From positions 1-40,237 of the forward strand of contig CAYJQH010000009.1 of the NCBI GenBank assembly GCA_964372415.1: a stretch of DNA of 40,237 nt, in the 5' to 3' direction. Position 1 is the first letter of the stretch. Each line of letters begins with the position of its first letter. Positions 33,035 through 40,165 of this stretch are shown here, piece after piece. The notes under the pieces were generated by a model. It did not search any database. It saw nothing but the letters and a program-made list of their open reading frames with translations, and was not told the DNA's origin. A program made the translations under genes and the position numbers. The DNA comes from JAGORL01 sp964372415. Lineage in GTDB: Bacteria; Patescibacteriota; Patescibacteriia; UBA9934.

Positions 33035-33805
33035 ATGGCCAGTCTTTCCCTCGAGCAGGCCGGTCAGTTCTTCCGTCGCTTCTTCCGCATGGGCGGTACC
33101 TTCGCCATGGTGAAGCGGCTCCTCACCGACGACGCGCTCATGGAGCGCTGGATCGGATTCCTGTCCGATTCCCCGGAGCTCAAGCTCGTCCACGGGGTCT
33201 ACAACGCCGCCGCAGACATCTACGAGAACTTCAAGACCCGGTGCTCCGAGAAGGGCGTCGACGTCGCGCAGTTCAAGTGGAAGAGCCCGGAGCAGGCACC
33301 CGACTTCGACCCGAACGACCCCGAGACGGTCGTGGTGCTCGACATGACCCTCGGGAGCCTCCAGGAGACCTTCGAGTTCGCGTGGGAGTGGGTCAAGGAC
33401 GGTCAGGAGAGCGACTGGCGTTGGGATGGTCTGTCCACCGACGCCGACAAGCTCCGCCTCCTCGATGGCAGCGATGCCTTCGAGGCCTACATCCTGCGTT
33501 GGCGGCGGATCAAGCTCAACACGAACGTCGGCAAGAAGCCGATCGACGTGCGGAGCGTGCAGACGTCGCCCGGCCTCGCCCTCCTCTTCGTCGCAGCTCA
33601 GCACCCCGCTCGGGTGAAGGCCACGGACTACGAGAAGCGGTTCGGCTGGTTCATCCCCGGACTCGAGTGCACGACGCCCGGCCACGAGCCGTGGCAGTAC
33701 GTGCCCTGCGTCAACTTCTACCGGGCCGTTCGCCAGGTGAGGCTGAGCGCGCATTGGTACGACAGCAGCTTCGGCGACCTCGTCGTCCCCGTCTTCCGGG
33801 AGTAG
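33035..33805 (+). CDS. DGR target protein 2 with variable C-terminal domain
   Basis: The 256-residue protein starts at ATG 33035 behind AAGGAGG (33019-33025); an upstream GTG at 33011 would precede that site and is rejected. It has no signal peptide or membrane helix. The N-terminal 200 residues are mainly helical (LEQAGQFFRRFFRMGGTFAM; WIGFLSDSPELKLVHGVYNA) and unlike target 1 or any family I can name. The last 44 residues come from VR 2 and keep the scaffold P-W-Q-x-VP-x-VNF ... W-Y-D ... VPVFRE seen in lectin-fold DGR variable domains. Thirteen or so residues differ from the template. The gene is over 60% G+C by inspection, unlike the neighbouring RT and avd. The ligand is unknown. Confidence 0.88.
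   Translation: MASLSLEQAGQFFRRFFRMGGTFAMVKRLLTDDALMERWIGFLSDSPELKLVHGVYNAAADIYENFKTRCSEKGVDVAQFKWKSPEQAPDFDPNDPETVVVLDMTLGSLQETFEFAWEWVKDGQESDWRWDGLSTDADKLRLLDGSDAFEAYILRWRRIKLNTNVGKKPIDVRSVQTSPGLALLFVAAQHPARVKATDYEKRFGWFIPGLECTTPGHEPWQYVPCVNFYRAVRQVRLSAHWYDSSFGDLVVPVFRE
33671..33802 (+). repeat. DGR variable repeat VR 2
   Basis: These 132 nt align without gaps to TR 2 (34247-34378, offset 576). There are 18 mismatches: 17 at template adenines (34257, 34259, 34274, 34284, 34295, 34299, 34302, 34305, 34317, 34323, 34328, 34341, 34346, 34347, 34350, 34352, 34358) and one at a template G (34359, T in VR). The 3' 19 nt, from 33784 to 33802, are identical, as expected for the homing-initiation site. 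Confidence 0.95.
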
Positions 33806-33833
33806 AGCGCTCGGTACTAGGAAGCTTTGCGCT

Positions 33834-33880
33834 CGGGAGTCTTGGACCTTTGGCCCTTGGCTCCCGTCCGCGAAGCGGAC
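33834..33880 (+). other. Post-VR stem-loops downstream of target gene 2
   Basis: CGGGAG (33834-33839) pairs with CTCCCG (33861-33866), enclosing TCTTGGACC and GGCCCTTGG. Directly after it, GTCCGC (33866-33871) pairs with GCGGAC (33875-33880). The word GCTCGGTACT (33809-33818) and the TCTTGG...CCTTGG pattern are shared with the DGR 1 post-VR region. In phage BPP-1 a stem-loop at this place helps target recognition; the same role here is inference. Confidence 0.55.
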
Positions 33881-33914
33881 TCGCGACATCCGGAAAATGC
33901 CGACCCATCGAAGG

Positions 33915-33949
33915 GCGACATTCTCCTCCGGGTGTCGCTCTTCTTTTTC
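33915..33949 (+). terminator. Probable terminator of target gene 2
   Basis: GCGACA (33915-33920) and TGTCGC (33933-33938) form a short stem followed by TCTTCTTTTT. The stem is modest, so termination may be partial, which would let target transcripts continue into the template RNA. Confidence 0.5.
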
Positions 33950-34246
33950 TGAAGATTTTTAGGTAAGCTTTTTCTCGGAAAGTAGGTCAGTGAGCTGGTG
34001 TTTACGGATACTAGTCACCGAAATCTCTCGCAGTCCCAATATCCCGACAGAATCCAGCCTTCTCTTGAAGATTGGAGCGTGCGGAGCGGACTGATGAGCA
34101 CTCCGCATCTTTTCTTGGAACCAGGGATTGGCCCGGCGGGTTCCGCATAAAATTCAGGGTGCGGCCAATACGACCCATGGGTGTGGGAACCGGCTGGCCT
34201 AGGACGCGTCTGCACCCAGTGATCTAGAAGGAAAAGATGTAACGAG

Positions 34247-34378
34247 ACGACGCCCGACAACGAGCCGTGGCAGAACGTGCCCTACGTCAACTTCAACCAG
34301 GACGATCGCCAGGTGAAGCTGAACGCGAATTGGTACGACAACAGCAACGACAACCTCAGCGTCCCCGTCTTCCGGGAG
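34247..34378 (+). repeat. DGR template repeat TR 2
   Basis: Donor copy of VR 2. In the VR frame it reads as an Asn-rich version of the target end (WQNVPYVNFNQDD, LNANWYDNSNDNLSV). It is distinct in sequence from TR 1, so each RT cassette has its own template, although the encoded scaffold (VPYVN...LNANW...SVP) is clearly related. Confidence 0.95.
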
Positions 34379-34391
34379 TTCTCGTCAAAGC

Positions 34392-34415
34392 AAGGAGCGC
34401 CCGAGGGCGTTCCTT
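34392..34415. terminator. Terminator hairpin between TR 2 and avd 2
   Basis: AAGGAGCGCC (34392-34401) pairs with GGCGTTCCTT (34406-34415), 10 bp with one G-T pair and loop CGAG. It sits 13 nt after the TR and 3 nt before the antisense avd stop, matching the DGR 1 arrangement. Confidence 0.72.
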
Positions 34416-34418
34416 ATG

Positions 34419-34799
34419 CTATCCAAGTGTTTTCATCCAGCCACCAAGCATCTTGCCTGCATCTATAAGTTGGGATTCGACCTTCAGGTACTGAACGTTC
34501 GTGATGCACTTACAGTCTTTTGCTAATCGGATAAGCAACTTGAGCGTATCGAGCTTCGCACTCGCATCCTTAAGCTTCTCCGATTTCTCAATCATGTTCG
34601 TCAGGGAGGCGGCAAAAAGCAGGAGTTCGAGGACGGCGAGCAAGTGTCTTGAACAGGCCTCGCCAAGCGTGTACCTTTGGGCCTTCGGAAACTTTAAAAG
34701 GATTTCGTTCCAACCCGCATAAGCGTCATAAATGATATGTACGATGGGAATATCACCGGGCCCTCCACGGAGCAGCTTTCGTTCGGTCTCCAGTATGCG
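34419..34799 (-). CDS. avd: Avd-like DGR accessory protein 2 (four-helix bundle), antisense to TR and RT
   Basis: The minus strand encodes 126 open codons ending at 34419 with LLKFPKAQRYTLGEACSRHL, LAKDCKCITNVQYL and GKMLGGWMKTL, co-linear with Avd 1. Avd proteins bind the DGR RT and its RNA. As in DGR 1 no ATG, GTG or TTG is in frame ahead of the conserved body; the first is TTG 34643, which would cut off helix 1 and the KFPK motif and is therefore rejected. The ATG at 34825 lies across the C9 run and is out of phase (seven or ten C would join it). An aligned CTG at about codon 9 is another candidate start. Confidence 0.8.
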   Translation of the reverse strand, partial: RILETERKLLRGGPGDIPIVHIIYDAYAGWNEILLKFPKAQRYTLGEACSRHLLAVLELLLFAASLTNMIEKSEKLKDASAKLDTLKLLIRLAKDCKCITNVQYLKVESQLIDAGKMLGGWMKTLG

Positions 34800-34807
34800 G
34801 GGGGGGG
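34799..34807. repeat. G9 homopolymer at the overlapping 5' ends of avd 2 and RT 2
   Basis: Nine G follow ATGC at 34795-34798. From that ATG the frame meets TGA after six codons. Deleting one G would join it to the long RT 2 frame. On the other strand the C9 run separates ATG 34825 from the avd 2 body. Position and length match the tract in DGR 1. Confidence 0.78.
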
Positions 34808-35797
34808 AGAAATGACCTTGTTCATAAACTTGAGGTTACTGACTTATTTGATCGGATTACGTCCCTTGAGAACCTTCTTCTTGCCTGGGAACGTTTCCGT
34901 ACGGGCAAAAGAACCCGAGGGGATGTCATGTTATTCGAAAGACATTTAGAAGACAACCTCTTTGAACTTCATAAAAATCTTATCTCCGGGCTTTACCGTC
35001 ATAGCCCGTATGAGCCTTTTACCATTCATGATCCAAAACAAAGGACTATCCATAAAGCCTTAGTTCGTGACCGTGTCGTCCATCAGGCGCTAGTGAACGT
35101 CATCGAGCCACTATTTGAGGGGCGATTCATCCACGATAGCTATTCTTGTCGCATTAACAAAGGAACACATGCCGCAGTTGGCCGACTAAAAAAGTTTCTT
35201 AGACAAGCGAGTAAAAACAACACCCGTACGGTCTATACCGTGAAGTGTGACGTGCGAAAATTCTTCGCTTCTGTCAATCACGAGATACTCTTAAATCTTC
35301 TCAAGCGGAGGATACAGGAAGCGAAAACAATTGAGCTACTGGCCCGTATAATTGAAAGTTTCTCGACGACTCCTGGGACGGGAATACCACTCGGGAACCT
35401 AACGAGTCAGCTTTTTGCGAACGTTTATCTTCATGAGCTTGATTGGTATATCAAGAATAAGCTTCATATTCAGCACTACGTTCGGTACTGTGATGACTTT
35501 GTCATGCTCACGTCCTCAAGAGACGAAGGGTTTAAGCTTGCAAAAACGGCAGATGCTTTTCTGCGGAGTTATCTCAAGGTCGAACTCCATCCGAATAAGA
35601 TACATGTCCGAACCTGGAATCAGGGTGTGGATTTTCTTGGATATGTACTCATGCCACATGCAACTATTCTCCGGCCAACTACGTCCACTCGCATGATTGC
35701 CCGAGTTACGGCAACAAATGTCAGTTCTTATCTCGGTCTCTGCACTCACGCCGACGCTTTTGAGCTTGAACGTACGGTGAGAAACAAACTTGGATAA
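34808..35797 (+). CDS. DGR reverse transcriptase 2
   Basis: The product has the full DGR RT set: LFDRITSLENLLLAWERF at the N-terminus, IHDPKQRTIHKALVRDRVVH, KCDVRKFFASVN, GIPLGNLTSQLFANVYL, the active-site box RYCDDFV, HPNKIHV and GVDFLGYVL. It is clearly homologous to RT 1 along its length but has diverged considerably. Family similarity begins at about 34841, well before the first in-frame ATG at 34928. The stretch 34808-34927 has no in-frame ATG, GTG or TTG, so translation must start at 34928, use another codon, or shift frame at the G9 run from ATG 34795. A serine recombinase follows about 90 nt downstream. Confidence 0.93.
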   Translation, partial: RNDLVHKLEVTDLFDRITSLENLLLAWERFRTGKRTRGDVMLFERHLEDNLFELHKNLISGLYRHSPYEPFTIHDPKQRTIHKALVRDRVVHQALVNVIEPLFEGRFIHDSYSCRINKGTHAAVGRLKKFLRQASKNNTRTVYTVKCDVRKFFASVNHEILLNLLKRRIQEAKTIELLARIIESFSTTPGTGIPLGNLTSQLFANVYLHELDWYIKNKLHIQHYVRYCDDFVMLTSSRDEGFKLAKTADAFLRSYLKVELHPNKIHVRTWNQGVDFLGYVLMPHATILRPTTSTRMIARVTATNVSSYLGLCTHADAFELERTVRNKLG

Positions 35798-35888
35798 ATA
35801 GAGGCTTTCAAGGAGATATCTTGAACGACAGTTACCAACATTAGGCAGCCTGGACACCCCGTAGCCGTTGCGGCATTGCTTGTAGTGT

Positions 35889-37253
35889 ATGAATAACATC
35901 ACCGCAGCCATGCTCCCGAAGACGGAGCAAATACGCACAGGTTACGAACAAAAAAAGCCAGAAGCTGTCGAGAAAATTCGCTACTGCCTTTACGCCAGAA
36001 AGTCGACAGAATCGGAGGAACGCCAGGTGCTCTCAATCGACCCGCAAGTTAAGGAGATGCTTCTTCTTGCGGAACGGGAAGGCTTGGAAGTCGTCGAGAT
36101 GAGGCGTGAGAGCCATTCCGCTAAATCAACTGGCGAGCGTTCGGTCTATAACGAACTCTTGGTCGACATCCGACAAAAGAAATTTAACGGCATTCTCACC
36201 TGGGCACCGGATCGCTTAAGCAGAAACGCCGGAGATCTTGGCGCGTTGGTCGATCTCATGGACCAGGGTTTTCTTCACGAGATTCGTACATACGGTCAAA
36301 GGTTCACAAATAACCCAAACGAGAAGTTTCTCCTGATGATTCTTGGCTCGCAAGCCAAGCTGGAAAATGACAATCGTGGCATCAATGTAAAGCGGGGACT
36401 TCGGACTCGAGTCGAAATGGGCCTGTGGCCGGGCATGGCACCGCTTGGGTATCTCGACCAGAATCTCATGGATAAGAAAGGGCAGAAGATTATCGATCCT
36501 TTACGAGCTCCAATTGTGAAGCAGGTATTTGAAAAAGTAGCCTACGAAAAGTGGAGCGGCCGAAAGGTGTATCACTGGTTACTGCACGAGCTTAATTTCA
36601 AAACTCGAAGCAATAAGCCACTTGGCTTAAGCGGCGTCTTTCGACTGCTCTCGAATCCTTTCTATTATGGAGCGTACGAGTTCCCACGGGAAAGTGGCAA
36701 TTGGTACCAAGGGAAGCATAAACCGATTATCACGAAGGAAGTTTTTGACCTCACGCAGGTGCAGATTAAGCGCGAACAAGTTGTGCGGGAAAATAAAGAG
36801 TTCGCTTTCACGCGACTCATTACTTGTGGATTGTGTACGTCGGGAATAACCGCCGAAGAAAAGTATAAGCAACTCAAGGATGGGACGCACGCCAGGTACG
36901 TGTATTACGGCTGCAATCGTTCAAGGGATAGGAGCTGTAAGAACCACTACATCCGAGAAGAAGATTTGATCGCACAGCTACTAGTCATTTTCGACCAGAT
37001 CAATATTAACGAACTCGGAATGCGCCATAGGCTAGAGGATGAGATAAAACGCTTCAGCCACTTTCAGAAGGTTGTTCTCGGAGCTAGCGAGAAGGAGGCG
37101 GCCAATGAGGCTGATGTTAACATCCGCACGTACGCGAAGTACCTACTAAAGGAAGGGAGTATTTCAGAGAAACGAGAGCTACTTGGGAATCTACGAAGTC
37201 GCTTGGTTTATCAAGATAAAACTATTACACTTCTTGAGGAAATTGATAGATAA
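35889..37253 (+). CDS. Serine recombinase (resolvase/invertase family, with recombinase and zinc-ribbon domains)
   Basis: The 454-residue protein has a resolvase catalytic domain (about residues 30-170) with RYCLYARKSTESEERQ holding the catalytic Ser, SAKSTGERSVYNELL, TWAPDRLSRNAGDLG, and the long helix with LENDNRGINVKRGLRTRVE. A recombinase domain follows (GMAPLGYLD, then KPLGLSGVFRLLSNPFYYGA). A zinc ribbon has CGLCTSG and GCNRSRDRSCKNHY, and the end is helical. Such enzymes integrate and excise mobile elements through a 5'-phosphoserine intermediate. It lies just after RT 2 and converges on the three-gene block 37259-40045, so it may mobilise either. No attachment site is identified. Met8 at 35910 is a possible later start. 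Confidence 0.9.
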   Translation: MNNITAAMLPKTEQIRTGYEQKKPEAVEKIRYCLYARKSTESEERQVLSIDPQVKEMLLLAEREGLEVVEMRRESHSAKSTGERSVYNELLVDIRQKKFNGILTWAPDRLSRNAGDLGALVDLMDQGFLHEIRTYGQRFTNNPNEKFLLMILGSQAKLENDNRGINVKRGLRTRVEMGLWPGMAPLGYLDQNLMDKKGQKIIDPLRAPIVKQVFEKVAYEKWSGRKVYHWLLHELNFKTRSNKPLGLSGVFRLLSNPFYYGAYEFPRESGNWYQGKHKPIITKEVFDLTQVQIKREQVVRENKEFAFTRLITCGLCTSGITAEEKYKQLKDGTHARYVYYGCNRSRDRSCKNHYIREEDLIAQLLVIFDQININELGMRHRLEDEIKRFSHFQKVVLGASEKEAANEADVNIRTYAKYLLKEGSISEKRELLGNLRSRLVYQDKTITLLEEIDR

Positions 37254-37258
37254 AAGTA

Positions 37259-38485
37259 TTACCTGCTCTTTTTCTTATCTAAACCAAGGTGATATCGATG
37301 AAACTCATCGTCGTCGCACTCCTTTTCTAGCGAGAGGCTCTGAAAAGATCGGCCCCGACGTTTTGGCCCATATAATCTTGCGAATTCACCTTGAAATTGG
37401 TAGAGAGCACGACCTTCTGCTTGGTCAACTCCGCTTTTAGTATAACCTGGCTGCCACGGCCTGCGACCATACTCATCGTATGCGCTCGAAGTGCCGTCTG
37501 AATGACCTATAAATATTTGACCGCCCAAGTGAACCAATCTTGGATCGGGCATTAACAAATAGCCATTGTCGAACGCATTCCATTTTGTTGTAGAAACATG
37601 TTCTTCTGGATACAGCCATTCCTTTTTAGCGGCTGCAATATGACGAAAGGCTCTGCGTTTAATAATGTAGTTAATATCGATAACCTCTTGTTCACTAAGA
37701 TGGCGAAGCACCTGAATGTCGTGAAACTTAAACATCGCACTACGGAATTGTGTAGGGTTGGGTCTAAGTTTCGTTTCGGATTGATAAGGATTTCTTACCC
37801 ATGATAAGTTCGTCAGGATCAGAATTTTCTCTGATGAGAGTGGGAAGATGGTATGTGTTCCATTCAGCCAAATTTCTGGATCATTCGACCCTCGACACCT
37901 TTGGGAGCGCGGTCCACACACGCGGTTATACACCGTTACGGGATGATCAGACACTATAAATTTCGTCGCAGATAGAGATGCGTCGGCAATGAGCCAGACG
38001 CACTCCGTCCAAGCAGCACAGTGCAATTGTCGGATCCCAAGCATCCCTTGTAAGACTCGATTTTTGTCAGTACTCCCGGTCTGCTTAGCCATCCAACCAA
38101 GACCCTTGGGTGTACGGAGCTTTTGCGTGCTCATGTACATCATCATGTCCTTAAAGGCATCTCCATCAATTCTTAGATGGTCAAAGTTAGAAAAATACTC
38201 TACTGCACGTCGACCGTTTCTATCTATCTCTCCAAAGAATTCTGTTTCTATTATTCGAGACTCTACTGATCCCAAATTGGTAGTGTAGAGATCAGCCTCG
38301 CAGAAACATTTACTTAAAGGTTCACGTCGTACCGGATTTAGTAGTCGTGTAACCCCGATGCCATCAGTAAAACTCCTCGGTTGCAGATCGAGATAATATA
38401 GCTCCCGCTGTTTTTGTCCCGGGAGCAGAAAACGTCCTTGGTACCATTCCGGAACGTAATGATTATTCTTATACTCGTTAGACAT
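37259..38485 (-). CDS. DUF4238-family protein
   Basis: The 408-residue protein opens with NHYVPEWYQGRFL, the hallmark H-Y-V-P-x-x-Y-x-x-x-F of DUF4238, followed by LLNPVRREPLSKCFCEADLY and, near residue 165, WLIADASLSATKFIVSDHPV, which matches the second conserved block of that family. No biochemical function is established for it. It is the last gene of a leftward three-gene block (3-nt spacings) and converges with the recombinase gene 6 nt away. A cargo or defence role is inferred from context only. Confidence 0.75.
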   Translation of the reverse strand: MSNEYKNNHYVPEWYQGRFLLPGQKQRELYYLDLQPRSFTDGIGVTRLLNPVRREPLSKCFCEADLYTTNLGSVESRIIETEFFGEIDRNGRRAVEYFSNFDHLRIDGDAFKDMMMYMSTQKLRTPKGLGWMAKQTGSTDKNRVLQGMLGIRQLHCAAWTECVWLIADASLSATKFIVSDHPVTVYNRVCGPRSQRCRGSNDPEIWLNGTHTIFPLSSEKILILTNLSWVRNPYQSETKLRPNPTQFRSAMFKFHDIQVLRHLSEQEVIDINYIIKRRAFRHIAAAKKEWLYPEEHVSTTKWNAFDNGYLLMPDPRLVHLGGQIFIGHSDGTSSAYDEYGRRPWQPGYTKSGVDQAEGRALYQFQGEFARLYGPKRRGRSFQSLSLEKECDDDEFHRYHLGLDKKKSR

Positions 38486-38488
38486 TTA

Positions 38489-39259
38489 TTATGCTTCAAA
38501 ATATTTTCCAGATCCGCCGTGGAGATTCCAGTTTCCGTCATCACGGTTATCCTGAGTGATACTCTGACCTGAGAGAAATGAGAAACCCCCCGAATCCTTG
38601 TAAGTGAAGATTATTTTTCCATTCTCAACCTTGCTTTTGAAAAAAGGGGTATCTGTATATCTGTAGCTAACTAATGAACTTTCCTGCCCAGCAATAAGCT
38701 TTTCTTTGATAACCTGTGGGTCTGTTTGTATTCCGTCAGCACTTAAGTAGAATTCTAGGTTCACAGCGGTATTTTTCCCGTTGTTTTTAACCTGAAAAAT
38801 GATGTGATTTCCATTGTGTCCTCCTGAAACACTTAATCCATCTTTTAGATCTATTCGTGGGCGACCCTGACTGACATGCGCATCCATATAGCGAACGCCA
38901 TCTGTAGTTAGGGTGAGATACTCATCAGAATCAGCCTTGATAAACTTGCTGTCGTGGAGCATTCCGACATAGGTTCCATCTGTGATACCGAACTCGCGGT
39001 ACATTTCCTGAATGCCCCAATGTACAAGTTGACTATTAGCTCTAAAGTCTCTGTATAGCCGGTTGAGGATTTTCCGTTCAAGATCTGAAATAGTCTCTGA
39101 GGGGTAATTAGTAACATTCGTAATACTTCCCATAGCTTGCTGGAGCGAGCCGACGGTAGAGTGTTTAACCTTTATTCTGTTTGATGGGGATCGATCTCTG
39201 TTTAGAAAATTCAAGGTCAGGGCTAGCTTGTCAAAAATCTTTTCAAATAATGAAAACAT
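38489..39259 (-). CDS. Hypothetical protein with winged-helix-like middle and beta-rich C-terminus
   Basis: I do not recognise this 256-residue protein. Residues about 60-130 (SDLERKILNRLYRDFRANSQ ... LTLTTDGVRYMD) have the length and pattern of a winged helix-turn-helix. Residues about 140-235 are beta-strand-like (NHIIFQVKNNGKNTAVNLEF) as in an Ig-like or CARDB-type fold. There is no signal peptide. It sits 3 nt after the 39263-40045 gene and 3 nt before the DUF4238 gene, so the three are surely co-transcribed and may act together. Confidence 0.65.
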   Translation of the reverse strand: MFSLFEKIFDKLALTLNFLNRDRSPSNRIKVKHSTVGSLQQAMGSITNVTNYPSETISDLERKILNRLYRDFRANSQLVHWGIQEMYREFGITDGTYVGMLHDSKFIKADSDEYLTLTTDGVRYMDAHVSQGRPRIDLKDGLSVSGGHNGNHIIFQVKNNGKNTAVNLEFYLSADGIQTDPQVIKEKLIAGQESSLVSYRYTDTPFFKSKVENGKIIFTYKDSGGFSFLSGQSITQDNRDDGNWNLHGGSGKYFEA

Positions 39260-39262
39260 AGC

Positions 39263-40045
39263 TTAGTTGGATTTCTTAGTTACCGCTAGACCGGGCTTCT
39301 TAACTAGTGAAGCCTTGAATCTCGGGGAAGCCATCATCGCTGTTTTCAACTCATCATTTCTTGTACGAAGTGCTGTTAGTCGAGAGGCAAAGTCTGGCTG
39401 AAATTTCAGCAAGTTTTTACCCATATTAATACCAAAGAAAAGATCCATTAGTCCATAGGAGATATTGGCGATCATCCATAGATTTCCTTTTAAATGGTAA
39501 TCCTCTTCTTTATCGAAGAAGGGTGTTACGAACTGATCGCTGCCGGAATCAAGAGCAAAATTCTGCATGGCATATATCAGGTTAGAGTGTGCCGTTGAAG
39601 AGTTTATAACTTTCTTCATATTCTTAATCGCGTCAGATCCTGCGGGAAAATTTTCTTCAAGCCATTTGTAACGCTTCCTAGTTAATTCTTGAGTAGGATC
39701 AACAATGCCGCTATCATCAATATCCGCAAAGCCAGCAATATCCGGATTGGCAATAGCAAAAGCCGCGCACGACCCAGCCTCAAGAACCTGTCGCATATCC
39801 ATCATGGCCTGTACCTGATGCAAGCGAGCCGTGGAAAGGATGCCGAGTAACACATGTTTTCTCACTTGGGCTAAAAAGGCGACAAAAATATGACCATCAA
39901 TACCTACAGAAACTAAAAAGTTATTAAGTAATTCGTTTGCCTCCATCGCGTGTGAAAAATAATCCCCAAAGCGTTCAGGTGCTTTGAGTATCATCTGATG
40001 TTCACTCTCAATAATATCCGTGACTGTGCTTTGAGGGAATTCCAT
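39263..40045 (-). CDS. Hypothetical, mostly helical protein; first gene of the three-gene operon
   Basis: I do not recognise this 260-residue protein. It is mainly helical, with a hydrophobic-rich stretch (FVAFLAQVRKHVLLGILSTA) followed by LHQVQAMMDMRQVLEAGSCA and RYKWLEENFPAGSDAIKNMK, and a basic tail ending VTKKSN. There is no signal peptide or clear membrane segment. It opens the leftward operon (39263, 38489, 37259; 3-nt gaps). Codon use and A+T content look like the chromosome average rather than the GC-rich DGR targets. It could be part of a defence or conflict module next to the recombinase, which is inference. Confidence 0.65.
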   Translation of the reverse strand: MEFPQSTVTDIIESEHQMILKAPERFGDYFSHAMEANELLNNFLVSVGIDGHIFVAFLAQVRKHVLLGILSTARLHQVQAMMDMRQVLEAGSCAAFAIANPDIAGFADIDDSGIVDPTQELTRKRYKWLEENFPAGSDAIKNMKKVINSSTAHSNLIYAMQNFALDSGSDQFVTPFFDKEEDYHLKGNLWMIANISYGLMDLFFGINMGKNLLKFQPDFASRLTALRTRNDELKTAMMASPRFKASLVKKPGLAVTKKSN

Positions 40046-40066
40046 AGCGGACCAAGCTTACCAATA

Positions 40067-40096
40067 ACAAAACAACCCCGCAAAGGGTTGTTTTGT
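40067..40096 (-). terminator. Rho-independent terminator downstream of tRNA-Asp
   Basis: ACAAAACAACCC (40067-40078) pairs with GGGTTGTTTTGT (40085-40096), 12 bp around loop CGCAAA. It lies between the leftward tRNA-Asp and the leftward operon and would separate their transcription; the T-rich side works on the minus strand. Confidence 0.8.
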
Positions 40097-40165
40097 ACTC
40101 GATAAGGTCCCAGGGACGCCCCGTCCGCCCTAGGGCGAATGGGTCTATCCGATAAGACATTTTCG

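Larger units (their letters stand above)
33976..34415 (+). ncRNA. DGR template RNA 2: conserved leader plus TR
   Basis: The leader from 33976 to TR 2 carries the same ordered blocks as DGR 1: CGGAAAGTAGGTCA (33976-33989), TTTACGGA, CACCGAAATCTCTCGC (about 34016-34031), CAGAATC, GGAGCGTGC then GCACTCCGC, GGAACCAG with GGTTCC, ATAAAATTCAGG, GCGTCTG and GAAGGA. The GGAACC/GGTTCC stem keeps its pairing while its loop is shorter and different. The unit ends at the hairpin 34392-34415. Total length (about 440 nt) matches the DGR 1 unit. I infer a structured template RNA. Confidence 0.7.

Noticed and set aside
33002..33889. Long minus-strand open frame (about 295 codons) over target gene 2
   Set aside because: Antisense shadow in a GC-rich gene, extending over the VR and post-VR stem-loops, with no family features.
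34277..34468. Open frame over TR 2 and its terminator
   Set aside because: Same reason as for TR 1: the template repeat mirrors the target-gene end and the frame runs into the antisense avd region.
34419..34643. Avd 2 starting at TTG 34643
   Set aside because: This start removes helix 1 and the KFPKxQRYTLG motif that is conserved in both copies and typical of the family.
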